Source: Pseudomonadota bacterium
GTDB taxonomy: Bacteria; Pseudomonadota; Alphaproteobacteria; Rhizobiales; Methylopilaceae
Assembly (NCBI GenBank): GCA_023430145.1
Contig: JAEZCD010000135.1
Span: 1-55,443 of the forward strand
DNA length: 55,443 nt
Direction of reading: 5' to 3'
The notes beneath the pieces are model-generated. The model was given only the letters and a program-made list of their open reading frames with translations. It was not told where the DNA came from and ran no database searches. The first letter of the stretch is position 1, and each line of letters begins with the position of its first letter. Below, piece by piece: positions 7,587 to 15,770 of the stretch. The position numbers were made by a program, and so were the translations under genes.

Positions 7587-8876
7587 ATGGCAGCGAGCAG
7601 GTTCACGCGTCGTCAGGTGTTGGGTGCCGCGGCCGCCGGCAGCGCGGTGACGATCTTCGCAGGGCCCTGGAAGCACAACCGCGTCTGGGCGCAAGGCTCC
7701 TCCAAGCCGATCAAGATCGGCCTCACCTCCGATGCGAGCGGCCAGTATGCGAACTCCGGCGCCAGCGACCGGCGCGGCATGCTGATGGCGATCGCCGAGG
7801 CCAATGAGCGCGGCGGCGTGCTCGGCCGCAAGATCGAGTCGACCCACATCGACACCGAGACGACGGCGGCCACCGGCAGCCGCGTCGCCGAGCGCATGAT
7901 CACCCGCGAGGAGTGCGGCTTCCTGGTCGGCGCGGTCCATTCCGGCGTCGCCAACGCCATCAGCCAGGTCGCGCAGAAATACGGCGTGATCTACATGAAC
8001 ACCAACTCCTCCTCGCCGACCGAGGCCGGCCAGAACTGCCACCGCGTGAAGTTCGTCTGGGACGGCAACGGCACCAACTTCGCCAAGGCGGCGGTGAAGA
8101 ACGCCATCGACAGCTTTGGGCCGAAGTGGATGCTGCTCACCAACGACTATGTCTGGGGGCACGACACGGCGAAGGCGACGAAGGCGCTGCTCGCCGCCTA
8201 TGGCGGCCAGGTGGTCGAGGAGATCCTGATCCCGCAGGGCACCCGCGACTTCTCGTCGGCGCTCCTGCGCGTGCAGCAGCAGAAGCCGCAGGTCGTCTCG
8301 GCGGCCATCGGCGGCGACGACCAGAAGGCTTTTCGCCAGCAGGTCGCGCAGCTCGGTATGGGCAGCAATCCGGCCTGGATCAACAGCCAGCAGGACTGGC
8401 CGGACGTCTACGGGCTGCCGCTCGACAACCTGTTCGGTGTGTTCGGGACGACCTGGTATTACCGTCTCGATCTGCCCGGCGTCGCCGATTTCGTGAAGAA
8501 GTACCAGGCCCGTTATCCGAACGTGGACATGAAGGTGCCGGGCAACGTCTTCTACAACGGCTACATGGCGACGCGCGAGCTGCTGGCCGCGATCGAGCGT
8601 GCCGGTACGACGAGCAACATCGCCGTCATCAAGGCGCTCGAAGGCCACCGCATGTCGGCCAAGGACCGCATGCAGCACCACGACGCCTGGATCGACGCCG
8701 CCACCCACCAGGTGCAGCAGACGATCTACCTCGCGACCGCCAATCCGAAGCCGGTCGACAAGGACGACATGTTCGAAATTCTGAGCAATGCGGCGCCCGA
8801 TACGGTCGAGGACACTGCGGCCGCGGCCGCCTGCAAGCTCGAGAGCTATTCGGACACCCCGACCTTCGACGCCTGA
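7587..8876 (+). CDS. ABC transporter substrate-binding protein, Liv/amide type (Peripla_BP_6)
   Basis: A 429-residue periplasmic binding protein of the leucine/amide/urea class. The N-terminus carries a Tat-type signal (RRQVLGAAAAGS, residues 11-22, cleavage near residue 36). The mature part begins IKIGLTSDASGQYA and continues with the two-lobe Peripla_BP_6 fold. GGGAGGAAC lies a few bases before the ATG. It is the first gene of an operon with two permeases, two ordinary ATPases, an unusual ATPase and two dehydrogenases. The RpiR regulator and MocA partner argue for a sugar-like or polyol-like ligand rather than a branched-chain amino acid; this is inference. Confidence 0.92.
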   Translation: MAASRFTRRQVLGAAAAGSAVTIFAGPWKHNRVWAQGSSKPIKIGLTSDASGQYANSGASDRRGMLMAIAEANERGGVLGRKIESTHIDTETTAATGSRVAERMITREECGFLVGAVHSGVANAISQVAQKYGVIYMNTNSSSPTEAGQNCHRVKFVWDGNGTNFAKAAVKNAIDSFGPKWMLLTNDYVWGHDTAKATKALLAAYGGQVVEEILIPQGTRDFSSALLRVQQQKPQVVSAAIGGDDQKAFRQQVAQLGMGSNPAWINSQQDWPDVYGLPLDNLFGVFGTTWYYRLDLPGVADFVKKYQARYPNVDMKVPGNVFYNGYMATRELLAAIERAGTTSNIAVIKALEGHRMSAKDRMQHHDAWIDAATHQVQQTIYLATANPKPVDKDDMFEILSNAAPDTVEDTAAAAACKLESYSDTPTFDA

Positions 8877-8889
8877 CGGTCGATCTCGA

Positions 8890-8920
8890 CGGGCGTGGCC
8901 GGCATGTCCGGCCGCGCCCG
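8890..8920 (+). terminator. Strong intercistronic hairpin after the binding-protein gene
   Basis: Bases 8890-8902 pair with 8908-8920 in a 13-bp stem with one U-G wobble and a 5-base loop (CATGT), no T-run. It starts 14 bases after the stop codon. Such hairpins usually stabilise the binding-protein message and reduce read-through to the permeases. Confidence 0.65.
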
Positions 8921-8931
8921 ACAATCCTCGC

Positions 8932-9867
8932 ATGCCAGCGTTGCCCATGCTCGATCTTCTGCCGCACGTCCTCAACGGCCTGACGCTCGGCCTGTTGTTC
9001 GCGCTGATCGCGCTCGGCTTCACGCTGATCGTCGGCGTCATGGAGGTGATCAACCTCGCGCACGGCTCGCTGTTCGCGCTCGGCGCCTATTTCGCCCTCA
9101 CGGCGCTCGGCGGCGCCTGGTTCGGCGAGACCGCCTTCGGCGCCTGGTGGCTGACGCTGCCGCTCGATCAGCGCTACCTCGCCGCGCTCGTGTTCGCGCC
9201 GATCCTGACCGCGGTCGCGGGCATGGTGCTGGAGCTGTGCCTGCGCCCGACCTACGGCAAGGCGCCGCTCTACGGCCTCCTGCTCACCTTCGGCGCCGCG
9301 CTCGTGATCGAGGAGGCAATCCGCCTCGTCTGGGGAACGGGCGAGCAGCACCTCGCTCTGCCGCGGGCGATCGACGGGGCGGTCATGATCGGCGGCCTCA
9401 TCTACTCGAAGTACAAGTTCTTCGCCGCCGGCTTCAGCGCTCTCGCCATCCTCGCCGTCTGGCTGTTCCTCGAGCGAACCCCCTACGGCGCCATCATCAA
9501 GGCCGGCGCGCATGACAGCGAGATGGTGCGGGCGCTCGGCTACGACCTGTCGCGCCTGCGGCTGCTCGTGTTCGGCTTCGGCGCCGCCCTCGCCGGCCTC
9601 GCCGGCATCATCATGGTGCCGATCTGGGGCCTGCGCCCGCATGTCGGGATCGACGTCGTCATCCCGGCCTTCCTGATCATCGTCATGGGCGGCATCGGCA
9701 GTTTTTGGGGCGCGGTGATCGCCGCCATCCTGGTCGGCCTCGCGGTCGGCATCACGGGCGCCTATGCGGGCGCCTGGGCGACGATGTCGATGTACATCCT
9801 GTTGATCCTCGTGGTCGGCTTCCGCAGCCGCGGACTGTTCGGCCGCAAGAGCGCGCTGGAAAACTGA
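8932..9867 (+). CDS. livH: Branched-chain amino acid-type ABC permease, LivH family
   Basis: A 311-residue membrane permease of the LivH family. It opens with the typical LLFALIALGFTLIVGVMEVINLAHGS segment and later has the conserved GFGAALAGLAGI EAA-like region near residue 215. It forms the translocation pore with LivM. An alternative start is the ATG at 8947; neither has a good ribosome site, which fits translation after the hairpin. Two bases separate it from livM. Confidence 0.93.
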   Translation: MPALPMLDLLPHVLNGLTLGLLFALIALGFTLIVGVMEVINLAHGSLFALGAYFALTALGGAWFGETAFGAWWLTLPLDQRYLAALVFAPILTAVAGMVLELCLRPTYGKAPLYGLLLTFGAALVIEEAIRLVWGTGEQHLALPRAIDGAVMIGGLIYSKYKFFAAGFSALAILAVWLFLERTPYGAIIKAGAHDSEMVRALGYDLSRLRLLVFGFGAALAGLAGIIMVPIWGLRPHVGIDVVIPAFLIIVMGGIGSFWGAVIAAILVGLAVGITGAYAGAWATMSMYILLILVVGFRSRGLFGRKSALEN

Positions 9868-9869
9868 CG

Positions 9870-10892
9870 GTGATCTCGCTCTCCGACATCCAGCGCGGCT
9901 CGCCGGTCTCGACGGCGGCACCGATCGTCGCGCTCGGCCTGGCCCTCGCGACCGCGCCCTGGTGGCTGCCCGCCATCGGCCTCTACCAGTATCTCGGCGT
10001 CGAGATCGCCATCTGGATGATCTTCGCGCTCGGCTTCAACCTGCTGTTCGGCTATGCCGGCCTGCACTCGTTCGGGCACGGCGCCTATCTCGGCATCGGC
10101 GCCTATGCGTTCGGCCTCTTCCAGCAGAACGTCGCCGTCAGCCTGTGGGGCGGGCTCGGCGCGGGCATCCTCGCCGCCGGATTGGCGGGTGCCGTCGTCG
10201 GCGCCTGCATCTCGCACCGGCGCGGCATCTACTACGCGCTGATGACCATCGCCTTCGGGCAGGTCTTCTGGTTCACGGCGATGAAGTTGCACGCCATCAC
10301 CGGCGGCGAGGACGGGCTGCTCGGCATTCCGCGGCCGCCGATCTCGCTCTTCGGCGTCGATATCGAGATGCGCTCCAACATCGCCCTGTTCTACCTCGCC
10401 GCCGTGCTGCTGATCGCGACCGTCCTCTTGCTCTGGCGCCTCGTCAACTCGCCCTTCGGCCGCGTGCTGCAGGCGATCCGCCAGAACGAGACGCGGGCGC
10501 GCTTCGCCGGCTACGACGTCTGGTGGTTCAAATGGGCCGCCTTCGTCGTCTCGGCGATGTTCGCCGGTCTCGCCGGTGCGCTGTTCTGCATGGCCCAGCA
10601 GAGCGCCTATCCGGACGTCATGAGCCTGCACCAGTCCGGCCTGATCGTCATGATGGTGCTGGTCGGCGGCGGCCTCGTCAGCTTCTGGGGGCCGGTGCTC
10701 GGCGTGCTGCTCTACTTCGTCGCCCGCGATGTCCTCGGCGGTCTCACCGAGACCTGGCTGCTCTGGTACGGCCTCATGTTCATGGCGATGGTCGTGCTGC
10801 GGCCGGAGGGGTTGGCGGGCATGCTCCATCTCGCGGCCAAGCGCATCCGCAGCTCGCGCAAGCCGCCCGTGCTCGTCGCGGAGGAAGCCTGA
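9870..10892 (+). CDS. livM: Branched-chain amino acid-type ABC permease, LivM family
   Basis: A 340-residue LivM-type permease with about ten membrane segments. It shows the family motifs FNLLFGYAGLHSFGHGAYLGIGAY near residue 55 and RAIRQNE-like AIRQNETRARFAGYD near 200. The GTG start at 9870 lies two bases after the livH stop. It overlaps the following ATPase gene by one base (TGATG). Its ligand is unknown; see the binding protein. Confidence 0.93.
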   Translation: MISLSDIQRGSPVSTAAPIVALGLALATAPWWLPAIGLYQYLGVEIAIWMIFALGFNLLFGYAGLHSFGHGAYLGIGAYAFGLFQQNVAVSLWGGLGAGILAAGLAGAVVGACISHRRGIYYALMTIAFGQVFWFTAMKLHAITGGEDGLLGIPRPPISLFGVDIEMRSNIALFYLAAVLLIATVLLLWRLVNSPFGRVLQAIRQNETRARFAGYDVWWFKWAAFVVSAMFAGLAGALFCMAQQSAYPDVMSLHQSGLIVMMVLVGGGLVSFWGPVLGVLLYFVARDVLGGLTETWLLWYGLMFMAMVVLRPEGLAGMLHLAAKRIRSSRKPPVLVAEEA

Positions 10893-11641
10893 TGGCCTTC
10901 TTCGAGGCGCGCCACCTGCACAAGCGCTTCGGCGCCCGCGTCGTGCTCGAGGACATCTCGCTATCCTTCGCGGAAGGCGCGGTGAGCGGCATCATGGGGC
11001 CGAACGGCGCCGGCAAGACGACCTGCTTCCACGTCCTCACCGGCTTCTACACGCCCGATCGGGGTGAGATCGTCTTCGAGGGCCTGCCGATCACCGGCCT
11101 GCCGCCGCAGCGGATCGCCAGGCTCGGCGTCTCGCGCTCGTTCCAGATCATGAACCTCTTCGATGCGTCGGCGGTGATCGAGAACGTCATGCTGGCGCTG
11201 CCCGAGTTCCGCGCCCGCCGGCTCGACGTCTTCGGCGGCGTCTTCGACCGGCCCGAGCTCGTCGAGCCGGCGCTCGATGTGCTGGACCAGGTCGGGCTCG
11301 CGCACCGCGCCTGGGATAAGGCGACGTCCCTCAGCTATGGCGAACGGCGCGCGCTCGAGATCGGCGTCGCGCTCGCCGCGCGTCCAAGAATCCTCTTCCT
11401 CGACGAACCGACCTCGGGCCTCGGCAGCGAGGCGACGAAGAACCTCGCGGTCCTCGTGCGGCGCCTGCGCGAGCGCTACACGATCATCATGATCGAGCAC
11501 GACATGCGCTTCCTGTTCGATCTCGCCGAGCGCATCGCCGTGATTCACTGGGGGCAGGTGATCGCCGAGGGCACGCCCGACGAGCTCCAGGCCGACCGAT
11601 GGGTGCGCCGCTCGACCCTCGCCGAGATGGCCGATGCCTGA
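10892..11641 (+). CDS. livG: ABC transporter ATP-binding protein, LivG family
   Basis: A 249-residue cytosolic ATPase. Walker A GPNGAGKTT lies near residue 37, with a Q-loop in SRSFQIMNLF. The signature is the degenerate but usual LivG-like SYGERRALEI, Walker B is RILFLDEPTSGL, and the H-loop is IEHDM. The start overlaps the livM stop by one base, showing translational coupling. It powers the two permeases together with LivF. Confidence 0.94.
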   Translation: MAFFEARHLHKRFGARVVLEDISLSFAEGAVSGIMGPNGAGKTTCFHVLTGFYTPDRGEIVFEGLPITGLPPQRIARLGVSRSFQIMNLFDASAVIENVMLALPEFRARRLDVFGGVFDRPELVEPALDVLDQVGLAHRAWDKATSLSYGERRALEIGVALAARPRILFLDEPTSGLGSEATKNLAVLVRRLRERYTIIMIEHDMRFLFDLAERIAVIHWGQVIAEGTPDELQADRWVRRSTLAEMADA

Positions 11642-11664
11642 GGTCCCCATGCTGGAGATCCCTG

Positions 11665-12360
11665 ATGCTTGAGGTGCGGGGCATCGAGGCCTTCTACGGC
11701 GAGACGCAGGCGCTGTTCGGCGCCTCGCTCGCCGTCGGCAGCGCCGAGATCGTCGCCCTGCTCGGGCCGAACGGCGCCGGCAAGACGACGACGATCCGCG
11801 CCATTCTCGGCCTAACGCGCGCCCGCGCGGGCTCGATCCGCTTCGACGGCAGCGACATCACCGCCTGGCCGACGCACCGCATCTCGGCGCTCGGCATCAG
11901 CTGGGTCCCGGACGACCGGCGCGTGTTCCCCACCCTCACGGTGGCGCGCAACCTGAAGATCGCCCAGCGGCGCACACGGTTCCGCGCATGGAAGCTCGGC
12001 GAGATGTTCGCGATCTTCTCGGCGCTCGAGCACCTGATGGCGCGCGAGTGCGAGAACCTGTCGGGCGGCGAGATGCAGATGGTGGCGATCTCGCGCGCGC
12101 TGCTCGCCTCGCCGGGGCTGGTGCTGTTCGACGAGCCGAGCCAGGGCCTCGCGCCGCGGATCGTGCAGAACGTCTTCGAGACCGTGCGCCTCTTGAAGGC
12201 CGAGGGCGTCGCCTCGCTGGTCGTCGAGCAGAACGCGCTCGCGGCTCTCGAGGTGGCCGACCGCGTCTACGTCATGGACCAGGGACGGATCGTGTACGAG
12301 GGCCGGGCCGCGGAACTGCGCGATGACGCGCCGCTGCGCCGCCGGCTGATCGGGGTGTGA
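11665..12360 (+). CDS. livF: ABC transporter ATP-binding protein, LivF family
   Basis: A 231-residue ATPase with Walker A GPNGAGKTT, signature LSGGEMQMVAI, Walker B LVLFDEPSQGLAP and H-loop VEQNA, all typical of LivF. The ATG at 11665 is chosen because the protein then begins MLEVRGIEAFYGETQAL as LivF proteins do. It follows livG by 23 bases and precedes the unusual third ATPase by two bases. Confidence 0.94.
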   Translation: MLEVRGIEAFYGETQALFGASLAVGSAEIVALLGPNGAGKTTTIRAILGLTRARAGSIRFDGSDITAWPTHRISALGISWVPDDRRVFPTLTVARNLKIAQRRTRFRAWKLGEMFAIFSALEHLMARECENLSGGEMQMVAISRALLASPGLVLFDEPSQGLAPRIVQNVFETVRLLKAEGVASLVVEQNALAALEVADRVYVMDQGRIVYEGRAAELRDDAPLRRRLIGV

Positions 12361-12362
12361 CG

Positions 12363-12986
12363 ATGACGGCGATGCTTCGCGTCGAGGCGCTGACCAAGGT
12401 CTACCGGAGCGGCTGGCCGCAGCGCCGGCAGACCTTTCGCCTCGAGGCCGATTTCACCATCGAGCAGCCAGCGATCGTCGGCATGATGGGGCCGAACGGC
12501 TCCGGCAAGACGACACTGTTCGAGCTGATCACCGGCTCCAACACGCCGACCTCGGGCCGCGTGCTCGTGCAGGGGCGCGACATTCATCGCGTGCGCACGG
12601 ACGAGCGGGACCGGCTGGCGATCCACTATCACCAGTCCTACCAGGTCCGGCATTTCCGCTCGCTGCGCCCGAACGCGCTGCTCGAGCGGGCCGGCAGCGA
12701 CTATCCGCTCGTCCATCTCTTCGACGAGCCGCAGTTCAATACGCAGGACGGCTATATCGGCTTCATGCTGAACTTCTTCCGCCGGCTGCGGGCAGAAGGC
12801 CGGCTCGTGTTCCTCTGCGTGCATCCGAACGAGCGCTTCCAGCTCGAGATCCTCGAGGAGATCTGCGAGCGCTTCATTTTCGTGCAGCGTGGCACCGTCA
12901 CCCCGCTCGCCGATTTCGACGCGCTTCTCGCCCACGAGCCGTGCCGGGCCTATCTCGGCGGCCTTCTCACGGAGCGCGCCGCATGA
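12363..12986 (+). CDS. Third ABC-type ATP-binding protein lacking the signature subdomain
   Basis: A 207-residue ABC-like ATPase. Walker A is GPNGSGKTT (43-51), a Q-loop glutamine is at 91 (HYHQSY), Walker B is LVHLFDE (116-122) and an H-loop histidine is at 154 (CVHPNE). Only about 25-30 residues lie between the Q-loop and Walker B, where normal ABC ATPases have about 75, and no LSGGQ-like motif is present. The helical subdomain is therefore missing rather than mutated. It sits inside the operon, two bases after livF, and overlaps the next gene by ATGA, so it is clearly co-translated. Role unknown: possibly regulatory, or a partner forming an asymmetric dimer. A GTG at 12357 is an alternative start. 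Confidence 0.85.
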   Translation: MTAMLRVEALTKVYRSGWPQRRQTFRLEADFTIEQPAIVGMMGPNGSGKTTLFELITGSNTPTSGRVLVQGRDIHRVRTDERDRLAIHYHQSYQVRHFRSLRPNALLERAGSDYPLVHLFDEPQFNTQDGYIGFMLNFFRRLRAEGRLVFLCVHPNERFQLEILEEICERFIFVQRGTVTPLADFDALLAHEPCRAYLGGLLTERAA

Positions 12987-13990
12987 GCATCACCGAGCAG
13001 CCGCTGCGCGTCGCCCTCGTCGGCGCCGGCATGATCAGCGCCTACCATCTGCGTGCCTGGCGCTCTGCCGGCGTCCCGGTGGTGGCGGTCTGTGACGTCG
13101 ACCGCTCCAGGGCGCTCGCCCGGGCGGCGGAGTTCGGCATCGACCGTGTCTACGACGATCCGCAGGCGCTGTTCGGCGACGGCGGCTTCGAGGCCGTCGA
13201 CATCGCCACCTCGGTCGGCGCGCACGTTCCGCTCGCCCGACTCGCCGCCGACCACGGCGTCCACATCATGCTGCAGAAGCCGATGGCGGAGACCGTCGCC
13301 GAGGCGGAGGCGCTGGTGGACTATGTCGGCGAGCGGGTGCGCTTCATGGTGCATGAGAACTACCGCTTCCGGCCGCACTACATGACCGTCCGGCGCTGGA
13401 TGGCCGAAGGCCGCGTCGGCCGCCCGCGGCACGCGGCGATCGCCTGCCGCGGCTCCGGCCTCTGCCCACGCGATGGCACGGTCCCGTTCCTGATCGAGCG
13501 CCAGCCCTATCTGACCGGCTTCCGGCGCAACCTCGTCTTCGAGACGATGATCCATCACCTCGATGTGCTGCGCTGCCTCGTCGGCGACCTCCGGGTGGTC
13601 GCTGCGCGCCTGAACCGTCTCGCCGACGGTCTGCCGGGCGAGGATACGGCCGCCATCCTGCTCGAAGGGCCGGACGGCCTGATCGCGACCGCCGACGGCT
13701 CGATCTGCGCGCCCGGCTATCCGCAGCTGCACGGCGACCGGCTCGAGATCATCGGCACGCGGGCGACGGTGATGATGGATTACGACCGCGTATTCCTCGT
13801 CGGCGCCGCCGGCGAGGAAGAAAAGGTCGACCTCGTCGGCCGCTACCAGGAAGCCTTCGACACCGTCATCGCCGGCTTCGTCGCCAGCCTGCGCAACGGC
13901 ACCCCGTTCGAGACCGACCGCCTCGACAATCTGCGGACGCTCCGGCTCATGGAGTCCGTCTACCGGGCGGCTGGCGTGGAGATCGCGTGA
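12983..13990 (+). CDS. Gfo/Idh/MocA family oxidoreductase
   Basis: A 335-residue NAD(P)-dependent dehydrogenase. The Rossmann motif is VALVGAGMIS (10-19). The usual EKP motif reads QKP with the catalytic-region lysine at K99. The C-terminal MocA half (about 130-330) includes HHLDVLRCLVGD. These enzymes oxidise sugars, inositols or their acids at a hydroxyl group. It overlaps the third ATPase gene (ATGA) and the following SDR gene by one base, so import and oxidation of the substrate are probably linked. The exact substrate cannot be deduced. Confidence 0.92.
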   Translation: MSITEQPLRVALVGAGMISAYHLRAWRSAGVPVVAVCDVDRSRALARAAEFGIDRVYDDPQALFGDGGFEAVDIATSVGAHVPLARLAADHGVHIMLQKPMAETVAEAEALVDYVGERVRFMVHENYRFRPHYMTVRRWMAEGRVGRPRHAAIACRGSGLCPRDGTVPFLIERQPYLTGFRRNLVFETMIHHLDVLRCLVGDLRVVAARLNRLADGLPGEDTAAILLEGPDGLIATADGSICAPGYPQLHGDRLEIIGTRATVMMDYDRVFLVGAAGEEEKVDLVGRYQEAFDTVIAGFVASLRNGTPFETDRLDNLRTLRLMESVYRAAGVEIA

Positions 13991-14811
13991 TGAACCGGCA
14001 CGAGCCCAGCCTCACCCCCGACATCGATCCGGTCGCCATGGACCGGCTGTTCGACATAGCGGGACTGCGCGTCTTCCTGCCGGGCGGCTATGGCGCGATC
14101 GGCGAGGCGACGGCGATCGCGATGGCGCGCCGCGGGGCGGTCGTCACCGTCGCCGGCAGGGACGGCGCACGGGCCGACAGCCTCGCCCGACGCATCGTCG
14201 ATGACGGCGGCCAGGGCTTCGGCTTCGCTCTCGACGCCCGCTATCCGGCCGAGATCGGCGAGGTCACCGGGCACGCGATCGAGGCCATGGGCGGCATCGA
14301 CGTTCTCGTCAATTGCGTCGGCGTGCAGCGGGAGCAGTCGCTCCTCGAAGTAACCGAGGAGGCTTTCGACGACATCTACCAGATCAATCTCAAGTCGGCG
14401 ATGTTCCTCGGCCAGGCGGTCGCCCGGCATCAGATCGCACGAGGGACAGGCGGACGGCAGATTCATCTCTTGTCGGTGCGCGCGCAGTTGGCGTTGCGGG
14501 GCCGCGGCTACTCGGCCTACTGCGCGACCAAGGGCGGGCTCGCGATGCTCGTCAAGCAGCACGCGATGGAGCTCGCGCCGCACAACATCACCGTCAACGG
14601 CGTCGCGCCGACCTTCATCCGCTCCGAGCGCATCCGCCGCCATCTCGAGCGCGAGGGCTTTCGCGATTTCATCCTGGAGAGGAACCCGCTCGGCCGGCTG
14701 GGCGATCCGGTGGACGTCGTCGGCCAGATCATCGCCTTCGCCGCGCCTGCCGGCAGCTACATGACCGGGCAGATCGTCTACATCGACGGCGGCATCACCG
14801 CGAGCCAGTGA
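13990..14811 (+). CDS. Short-chain dehydrogenase/reductase (SDR)
   Basis: A 273-residue classical SDR. The cofactor loop is GGYGAIGE, the NxxG-like motif is NCVGVQ, the active-site serine region is LLSVRAQ, and the catalytic YxxxK is YCATK (Y177, K181). The C-terminal motif is YIDGGITASQ. It overlaps the MocA gene by one base and ends the ABC operon. With the MocA enzyme it probably performs consecutive oxidation and reduction of an imported polyhydroxy compound. No strong hairpin with a T-run follows. Confidence 0.92.
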   Translation: MNRHEPSLTPDIDPVAMDRLFDIAGLRVFLPGGYGAIGEATAIAMARRGAVVTVAGRDGARADSLARRIVDDGGQGFGFALDARYPAEIGEVTGHAIEAMGGIDVLVNCVGVQREQSLLEVTEEAFDDIYQINLKSAMFLGQAVARHQIARGTGGRQIHLLSVRAQLALRGRGYSAYCATKGGLAMLVKQHAMELAPHNITVNGVAPTFIRSERIRRHLEREGFRDFILERNPLGRLGDPVDVVGQIIAFAAPAGSYMTGQIVYIDGGITASQ

Positions 14812-14952
14812 GCGGCAGGCCCGGGCGCTTCTGTGCCGCTGCCCGGCGGACGGGCGGCTGCCGATGGCGGCGCGGCCGGGGAGGCTCGAGACGCCGAGCG
14901 CCTGACCGCGCCGTCTCCGCGGGCCCGCCGTCGGGCGCGAGGAGGGATCGGC

Positions 14953-14967
14953 ACACCTTCGTATGAG
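14953..14967 (+). promoter_or_regulatory. Shared 15-bp motif, copy 1 (upstream of dps)
   Basis: CACACCTTCGTATGA. It matches the consensus CAMMCCNWSGTATGR seen four times between 14.9 and 20.4 kb, with CA, C and GTATG invariant in all copies. It lies 139 bases before the dps start. The likely binder is the FixJ-type regulator encoded at 17159, by inference from location. Confidence 0.55.
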
Positions 14968-15105
14968 GCGAACAAGCCATCGCGCGATATCTCGCGAGCG
15001 CGGCGCCGTCATACGGTCGCGGCATCGGACCGGGTGCCGAGCACTCGCGGCAAGCGAGGCACCCCGTGGGCGGCTTCCCGGTCCTCCCGCCAGGAGCATC
15101 ATCCC

Positions 15106-15624
15106 ATGTCGAACGTCTCCGCCAAGCCACGCCAGATCGCACCGCTGCGCACCCCGACCGATCTCGGCGCCGACGCCACGCGCGACATTGCCGCCGCGCT
15201 GACGACCGTGCTCGCCGACGTCTTCGCGCTCTACCTGAAGACGAAGAACTTCCACTGGCACCTGTCGGGGCCGCATTTCCGCGACTACCATCTGATGCTC
15301 GACGAGCAGGGCGACCAGATCTTCGCCGCCACGGACGCGATCGCCGAGCGCGCCCGCAAGGTCGGCGGCACGACGCTCCGCTCGGTCGGGCACATCCATC
15401 GCCTGCAGCGGCTGTCGGACAACGATGCCGACTATGTCGACCCCGAGGACATGCTGGCCGAGCTCGCCGAGGACAATCGCCGTCTCACCGCCTTCCTGCG
15501 CTCGGCGCACGCGGTCTGCGAGGAGTATGGCGACGTCGCCACCACGAGCCTGATCGAGGTGTGGATCGACGAGGCCGAGCGGCGCGCCTGGTTTCTCTAC
15601 GAGGCCACTCGCGGGCCCCGCTGA
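15106..15624 (+). CDS. dps: Dps family DNA-binding ferritin
   Basis: A 172-residue Dps protein: a dodecameric mini-ferritin that oxidises Fe2+ with peroxide, stores iron and coats DNA in stress. The ferroxidase residues are in NFHWHLSG, FRDYHLMLDEQGDQIF and later, in the expected order for a four-helix bundle. AGGAG lies ten bases before the ATG; the frame stays open upstream but lacks a start with a ribosome site. It is followed by a histidine kinase gene on the same strand after 146 bases, and copy 1 of the shared motif lies upstream. Confidence 0.95.
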   Translation: MSNVSAKPRQIAPLRTPTDLGADATRDIAAALTTVLADVFALYLKTKNFHWHLSGPHFRDYHLMLDEQGDQIFAATDAIAERARKVGGTTLRSVGHIHRLQRLSDNDADYVDPEDMLAELAEDNRRLTAFLRSAHAVCEEYGDVATTSLIEVWIDEAERRAWFLYEATRGPR

Positions 15625-15770
15625 GGCCGTCGGCCGCGCTCGGCCGCCGCCTTCGGAAAGGCGGGATGCTTGCATGCCGGCGCGTTTCGATCCCATCCTC
15701 GGCAACGCCGTCGCGGCCCGGAGGAGGGGCGCGGATCGGAGCGCGCCCGCCGCCTATCCGGAGTTCCACT

